Below are positions 60,057 to 64,000 of a stretch of DNA of 64,000 bases, piece after piece. A program made the translations under genes and the position numbers. The DNA comes from Streptomyces sp. R33 (GTDB lineage: Bacteria; Actinomycetota; Actinomycetes; Streptomycetales; Streptomycetaceae). The notes beneath the pieces are model-generated. The model saw nothing but the letters and a program-made list of their open reading frames with translations. It ran no database searches and was not told the DNA's origin. Numbering within the stretch: position 1 is the stretch's first letter; every line of letters begins with the position of its first letter. The stretch is from the NCBI RefSeq assembly GCF_041200175.1, contig NZ_CP165727.1:7372001-7436000 (forward strand), given 5' to 3'.

Positions 60057-60995
60057 ATGGCCGCGACCCGGGGGAGCGCACCGACGCCGCCCGACCGAGG
60101 GAGCGGGCCGCCCCCGCTCGGGGCCGACCCCGGGCTCTACGGGCCCGCGTCCGTCACCTGGCAGTGCCACGGCGACCCGATCATGTGGATCGCCGGAGTC
60201 CGCGCGCTCTACCTCCAGGCCCTGCACCCCCGCGCGGTCCGCGGGGTCGTCGCGAACAGCGACTTCCGCTCCGATGCCTGGGGCCGGCTGTTGCGCACCG
60301 CCGATTTCGTCGGCACCGTCACCTACGGCACCACCGAGGCCGCCGAGCGCGCCGGCGCCCGCGTCCGCCGGATCCACCGGAGCCTGTCCGCCACCGACCC
60401 CGCCACCGGCGAGCGGTTCCCCGTCGACGACCCCGAGCTGCTGCTCTGGGTGCACTGCGCGCAGATCGACAGCTTCCTGCACATCCTGCGCCGCTCAGGG
60501 ATCCCCCTCACCGCCGCCCAGGCCGACCGCTACGTCGACGAGAACCGTGTCAACGCCCGCCTGGTCGGCCTCGACCCGGCGCACGTGCCGGCCGACACGT
60601 CAGCCCTCGCCGCGTACTTCGAGAAGGTCCGCCCCGAGCTCGCCGCCGGACCCGACGCCCGCGCCGTGGTCGCCTTCCTGCGGAGCCCGCCCACCCCTGC
60701 CCTCCTCATCCCTGGCCGAAACCTGCTGTGGCGCCCGGTCGCGGAACTGGCCTACGGTTCCCTCCCCGGCTACGCGCACCGTCTGTACGGCCGGGCGGCT
60801 GCGCCGGCACCCGTCATCACTCGTCGCCTGCGCCTCACCGGTACCCTGCTGCGCAGCATTCCCGCAGGTCTGCGGTGGCAGCTGCCGCCAGGTCACATCT
60901 TGAAAGCGATGCGCCGCATGGGCCCCGGCAGCCGCCCCTCGGCGTACACACTGCGTACATCAGCGGCCATACTGGACCGGCCGGGGAGGGCGTAG
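60057..60995 (+). CDS. MpaB/DUF2236-family oxygenase
   Basis: 312 residues. Family blocks: ADPGLYGPASVTWQCHGDPI, GVRALYLQALHPRAVRGVVA (haem-ligand-type HPR), RTADFVGTVTYGTTEAAERA and LLWVHCAQIDSF. Relatives include rubber oxygenase Lcp and fungal MpaB, but most bacterial members are uncharacterised. GGGAGG lies seven bases before the ATG. Followed after 33 bases by the kinase gene in the same direction. Confidence 0.88.
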   Translation: MAATRGSAPTPPDRGSGPPPLGADPGLYGPASVTWQCHGDPIMWIAGVRALYLQALHPRAVRGVVANSDFRSDAWGRLLRTADFVGTVTYGTTEAAERAGARVRRIHRSLSATDPATGERFPVDDPELLLWVHCAQIDSFLHILRRSGIPLTAAQADRYVDENRVNARLVGLDPAHVPADTSALAAYFEKVRPELAAGPDARAVVAFLRSPPTPALLIPGRNLLWRPVAELAYGSLPGYAHRLYGRAAAPAPVITRRLRLTGTLLRSIPAGLRWQLPPGHILKAMRRMGPGSRPSAYTLRTSAAILDRPGRA

Positions 60996-61028
60996 GACGT
61001 AGCACGACAACGGGGGCGGCTTTAAGAC

Positions 61029-63104
61029 ATGGCGGAGTCCAGACTGATCCAGGGCCGGTACCGGTCACTCGATCTGATCGGGCGCGGCGGCATGGGCGAG
61101 GTGTGGCGCGCCCGGGACGAGTCGCTCGGCCGGCAGGTTGCCGTGAAGTGCCTCAAGCCGCTCGGGCCCGAGCAGGACAACCACTTCACCCAGGTCCTGC
61201 GCGAACGCTTCCGCCGCGAGGCGCGCGTCGCCGCCTCCCTCCAGCACCGCGGAGTCACCGTCGTCCACGACTTCGGCGACGACAGCGCCGCGGGCGGCCC
61301 GCTCTACCTCGTCATGGAACTCCTCGACGGCCGCAACCTGAGCCAGCTCCTGGAGGACAACGAGACGCGCCCGCTCCCCGTGGACGTGGTCGTCGACATC
61401 GCGGAACAGCTGGCCGCCGCCCTCGGCTACACCCACGACCAGGGCGTGGTCCACCGCGACCTGAAACCGGCCAACATCATGCGGCTCACCGACGGCACGG
61501 TGAAGATCTGCGACTTCGGCATAGCCCGCCTCGCCCACGACATCGGCTTCACCGCCAAACTCACCGGCGGCGCCATGGCCATGGGCACCCCGCACTACAT
61601 GTCGCCCGAGCAGATCGCCGGCGGCGAGGTCGACCACCGAAGCGACCTGTACTCCCTCGGCTGCGTCCTGTACGAGATCGCCACCGGGGCCCCGCCGTTC
61701 GACCTCGGCGACTCCTGGTCGGTACTGGTCGGCCACCGCGACACCGCGCCCGTGCCGCTCCGCGAACACCGCCCCGAGCTGCCCGAATACTTCGAGCAGG
61801 TGGTCCTGGACCTGCTGGCCAAGCGCCCCGAGGACCGCCCCGGCGACGCCCGCCACCTGCACCGGCGGCTCGTCGAGGACCGCATCGGCCCCGGCGGCCT
61901 GCCCGGCGCCCAGGCCCCGCTGCCCGGCTGGGCCCGCGGTATGACCGCCGGCCGCAAGGCGGGCATCGACGCCCGCCCCGCGAGCGGCGCATGGGCCGTG
62001 CTCACCGGCTCCTGGACCGCCGGGCGCCCCAGCGGCGAGCACCGCATCCTGCGTCCCGCCGCCGCCGAGGACCCGCGGCTCACCGCGCCGTACGGGGTCC
62101 CGTACGCCTTCGGCTCCGCCGGGACCGGCCTGGACGCGGCCGGCCCCGGCGCGCTCGCCGCCGGCCACACCCGCGCGTTCGCCCTCAGCCGCGCGGGTCG
62201 GCCCGAGGAGGCTCTGGCCGCGTACGAAGCCGTCGCCGAGGGGCGCACCCGGCTGCTCGGCGCCGACCATCCCGACACCCTCGCGGCGCGCCAGGAGGCG
62301 GCGTACGAACTGGGCCGGCTCGGACGCCACCGCGAGGCCCACGACGTCTACCGTGCGGTGCTCGTCGCCCGGGAGCGCAGCACCGGCCCGCTCCATCCCG
62401 ACACGCTGCGCTGCCGCCACAACCTCGCCTGCGCCCTCGGGGCGCTGGGCCGGTTCGCGGACGCCCACCGCACCGCCGCCGAGGTCGCCGCCGACCGGGC
62501 GGCCGTGCTGGGCGCCGAGCACGCGGACACGCTGCTGACCCGGTACGAGGTCGCGTACGCACTGGGCCGTCTCGAGCGCTGGCAGGAGGCCCTGGACGGG
62601 TTCCGCCACGTCGCCGCCGTACGGGAGCGGGTGCTGGGCCGGGACCATCCCGACACCCTCGCCGCCCGCTACGAGGTCGGCATCGCGCTCGGCAGGACCG
62701 GGCACGCAGCCCAGGCCCTGGACCTGTTCCGGGGCCTGGTCCGCGACCGCACCCGGGCGTACGGGGCCGCGGACCCCGAGACGCTCCGCGCCCGGCACGT
62801 CCTCGGCGTCAACCTGGGCCGGCTGGACCGCTGGGAGGAGGCGGTGGCCGAGGCCCGGCAGGTCGCCGCGGCCCGGGCCAAGGCGCTCGGCGCCGAGCAC
62901 CCGGACACCCTCGTCAGCCGCCGTGAACTCGCCGTCGGGCTGGGCCGGCTGGGCCGCTGGGACGAGGCCCTGCCCGTCTACCGGGAGCTGTCCGGCATCC
63001 GCGAACGCTCCCTCGGCGACGACCATCCGGACACGGTGGCGGCCCACGCCGACGAGGCGCACTGTCTGGAGCGGCTCGGCCAGGTGTGTTACCAAGAGCC
63101 ATGA
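61029..63104 (+). CDS. Ser/Thr protein kinase with C-terminal TPR repeats
   Basis: 691 residues. Kinase domain at about 12-280: GRGGMGEVWRARDESLGRQV (glycine loop), Lys40 in AVKCLKPL, GVVHRDLKPANIMRL, ICDFGIARLAHD and MGTPHYMSPEQIAGG. Then a 90-residue Gly/Ala linker and about six 42-residue TPR units (TPR_10/kinesin-light-chain type) with the repeated core LGADHPDTLAARQEAAYELG. No transmembrane segment or PASTA domain, so unlike most streptomycete kinases it is cytosolic and probably scaffolds substrates through the TPR part. It overlaps the next start (ATGA). Confidence 0.93.
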   Translation: MAESRLIQGRYRSLDLIGRGGMGEVWRARDESLGRQVAVKCLKPLGPEQDNHFTQVLRERFRREARVAASLQHRGVTVVHDFGDDSAAGGPLYLVMELLDGRNLSQLLEDNETRPLPVDVVVDIAEQLAAALGYTHDQGVVHRDLKPANIMRLTDGTVKICDFGIARLAHDIGFTAKLTGGAMAMGTPHYMSPEQIAGGEVDHRSDLYSLGCVLYEIATGAPPFDLGDSWSVLVGHRDTAPVPLREHRPELPEYFEQVVLDLLAKRPEDRPGDARHLHRRLVEDRIGPGGLPGAQAPLPGWARGMTAGRKAGIDARPASGAWAVLTGSWTAGRPSGEHRILRPAAAEDPRLTAPYGVPYAFGSAGTGLDAAGPGALAAGHTRAFALSRAGRPEEALAAYEAVAEGRTRLLGADHPDTLAARQEAAYELGRLGRHREAHDVYRAVLVARERSTGPLHPDTLRCRHNLACALGALGRFADAHRTAAEVAADRAAVLGAEHADTLLTRYEVAYALGRLERWQEALDGFRHVAAVRERVLGRDHPDTLAARYEVGIALGRTGHAAQALDLFRGLVRDRTRAYGAADPETLRARHVLGVNLGRLDRWEEAVAEARQVAAARAKALGAEHPDTLVSRRELAVGLGRLGRWDEALPVYRELSGIRERSLGDDHPDTVAAHADEAHCLERLGQVCYQEP

Positions 63105-64000
63105 CGAGCTTCGGGCACGATGTATACGACGACGTGATCGTGGGCGGCGGGCACAACGGACTGGTCGCCGCCGCGTACCTGGCCCGGGCGGGCCGTTCGG
63201 TACTGGTCCTGGAGCGGCTCGGGAACACCGGCGGCGCCGCGATCTCCACCCGCCCCTTCGCCGGAGTCGACGCCCGGCTCTCGCGCTACTCGTACCTCGT
63301 GTCCCTGCTCCCGGCGAAGATCGTGCGTGATCTGGGGCTGAACTTCGCCGTCCGCAAGCGCACCGTCTCCTCGTACACCCCCGTCGAACGCGACGGCCGG
63401 CCCGGCGGTCTCCTCGTCGGCGGCGGGGAGGCCCGTACCCGGGAGTCCTTCGCGCGGCTGACCGGCTCGGAGCGCGAGTACGAGAGCTGGCGCGCCTTCT
63501 ACGGGCGGACCGGGCGGCTGGCGCAGAAGGTGTTCCCGACACTGACCGAGCCGCTGCCCACGCGGGCGGAGCTGCGGGCCCGGATCGACGACGAGACCGC
63601 CTGGCGGATGCTGTTCGAGGAGCCGCTCGGGCGGGCCGTCGAGGAGCACTTCGCCGACGACCTGGTCCGCGGCGTGGTCCTCACGGACGCCCTGATCGGC
63701 ACGTTTGCGGACGCGCACGACGCCTCGCTCGCGCAGAACCGCTGCTTCCTGTACCACGTCATCGGCGGCGGGACGGGGGACTGGGACGTGCCGGTCGGCG
63801 GGATGGGCGCGCTCACCGATGCGCTGGCGGCGGCCGCCCGGGCGGCCGGGGCCGAGATCGCGACCGGGCACGAGGTGCTCCGGATCGAGACGGACGGGCG
63901 GGCTCCGGCCGAGGTGACCTTCCGTACGGCGACCGGCGAGGGACGGGTCGTCGGGCGGACGGTGCTGGTCAACGCCTCCCCCCGGGCCCTGGGCGAACTG
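63101..64000 (+). CDS. FAD-dependent phytoene-desaturase-like oxidoreductase (partial)
   Basis: At least 300 residues, cut by the right window edge. The FAD dinucleotide motif is VIVGGGHNGLVAAAYLARAG at about 13, followed by VLVLERLGNTGGAAIST, typical of the CrtI/amine-oxidase-like family, and GGMGALTDALAAAARAAGAE further on. The family includes carotenoid desaturases and retinol-saturase-like enzymes; no carotenoid genes are in view. Coupled to the kinase gene by ATGA overlap. Confidence 0.9.
   Translation, partial: MTSFGHDVYDDVIVGGGHNGLVAAAYLARAGRSVLVLERLGNTGGAAISTRPFAGVDARLSRYSYLVSLLPAKIVRDLGLNFAVRKRTVSSYTPVERDGRPGGLLVGGGEARTRESFARLTGSEREYESWRAFYGRTGRLAQKVFPTLTEPLPTRAELRARIDDETAWRMLFEEPLGRAVEEHFADDLVRGVVLTDALIGTFADAHDASLAQNRCFLYHVIGGGTGDWDVPVGGMGALTDALAAAARAAGAEIATGHEVLRIETDGRAPAEVTFRTATGEGRVVGRTVLVNASPRALGEL

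Overview
The window looks like a piece of a Streptomyces (or close relative) chromosome. GC is very high, third codon positions are almost all G or C, GTG starts are common, and the gene families are typical of streptomycetes (SpoIIE/PP2C phosphatase with PAS and GAF domains, GH15 enzyme, MpaB-type oxygenase, TPR-bearing Ser/Thr kinase). I found no rRNA, tRNA or CRISPR array.

Bases 1-29 kb are ordinary chromosome: cydB-cydA (cytochrome bd oxidase), an SDR dehydrogenase, an aldose epimerase, an AlkB-like oxygenase, a MarR/DoxX divergent pair with a visible operator, a GH15 enzyme, an acyltransferase, an APC permease, a PP2C phosphatase, a methyltransferase, an esterase-like protein whose nucleophile serine is replaced by alanine, the threonine-degradation pair tdh-kbl, a LysR regulator, an amino-sugar cluster (DeoR-type regulator, SIS isomerase, class II aldolase), and an acyl-CoA dehydrogenase behind a KstR-like operator. 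A gene-free 2 kb stretch (21512-23582) is dominated by a 1.25 kb near-perfect inverted repeat with smaller palindromes nested in each arm.

Bases 29.2-59.9 kb are a dense island of homologues of the mycobacterial DosR (dormancy/hypoxia) regulon, equivalent to the OsdKR-type regulon of Streptomyces. It holds six universal stress proteins, four intact CBS-BON proteins and one broken one, an Acg-like nitroreductase, an Rv1733c-like membrane protein, a DUF1876 (Rv1738-like) protein, a HAD plus GH65 pair (compare Rv2006), P-type ATPase pieces, a phosphoketolase, a flavodoxin, a zinc alcohol dehydrogenase, PPK2, PNPOx-fold proteins, and two DosS-like kinases with two DosR-like regulators. Intergenic regions carry 14-bp palindromes close to GGRCCG-NN-CGGYCC, mostly in pairs offset by 20-21 bp. 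This predicts one shared regulator (inference).

The island is also decaying. At least nine genes are truncated, frameshifted or have lost their core while keeping both ends (MBL hydrolase, cNMP-binding protein, HAD, GH65, PEP synthase, P-type ATPase, ABC ATPase, PPK2, CBS protein), and an IS256-family element with intact ends and an 8-bp target duplication sits inside. Intact regulators, stress proteins and operators suggest the control circuit is still in use while the metabolic effectors are being lost.

After the island come an MpaB-type oxygenase, a cytosolic Ser/Thr kinase fused to TPR repeats, and the start of a phytoene-desaturase-like FAD oxidoreductase cut by the window edge.
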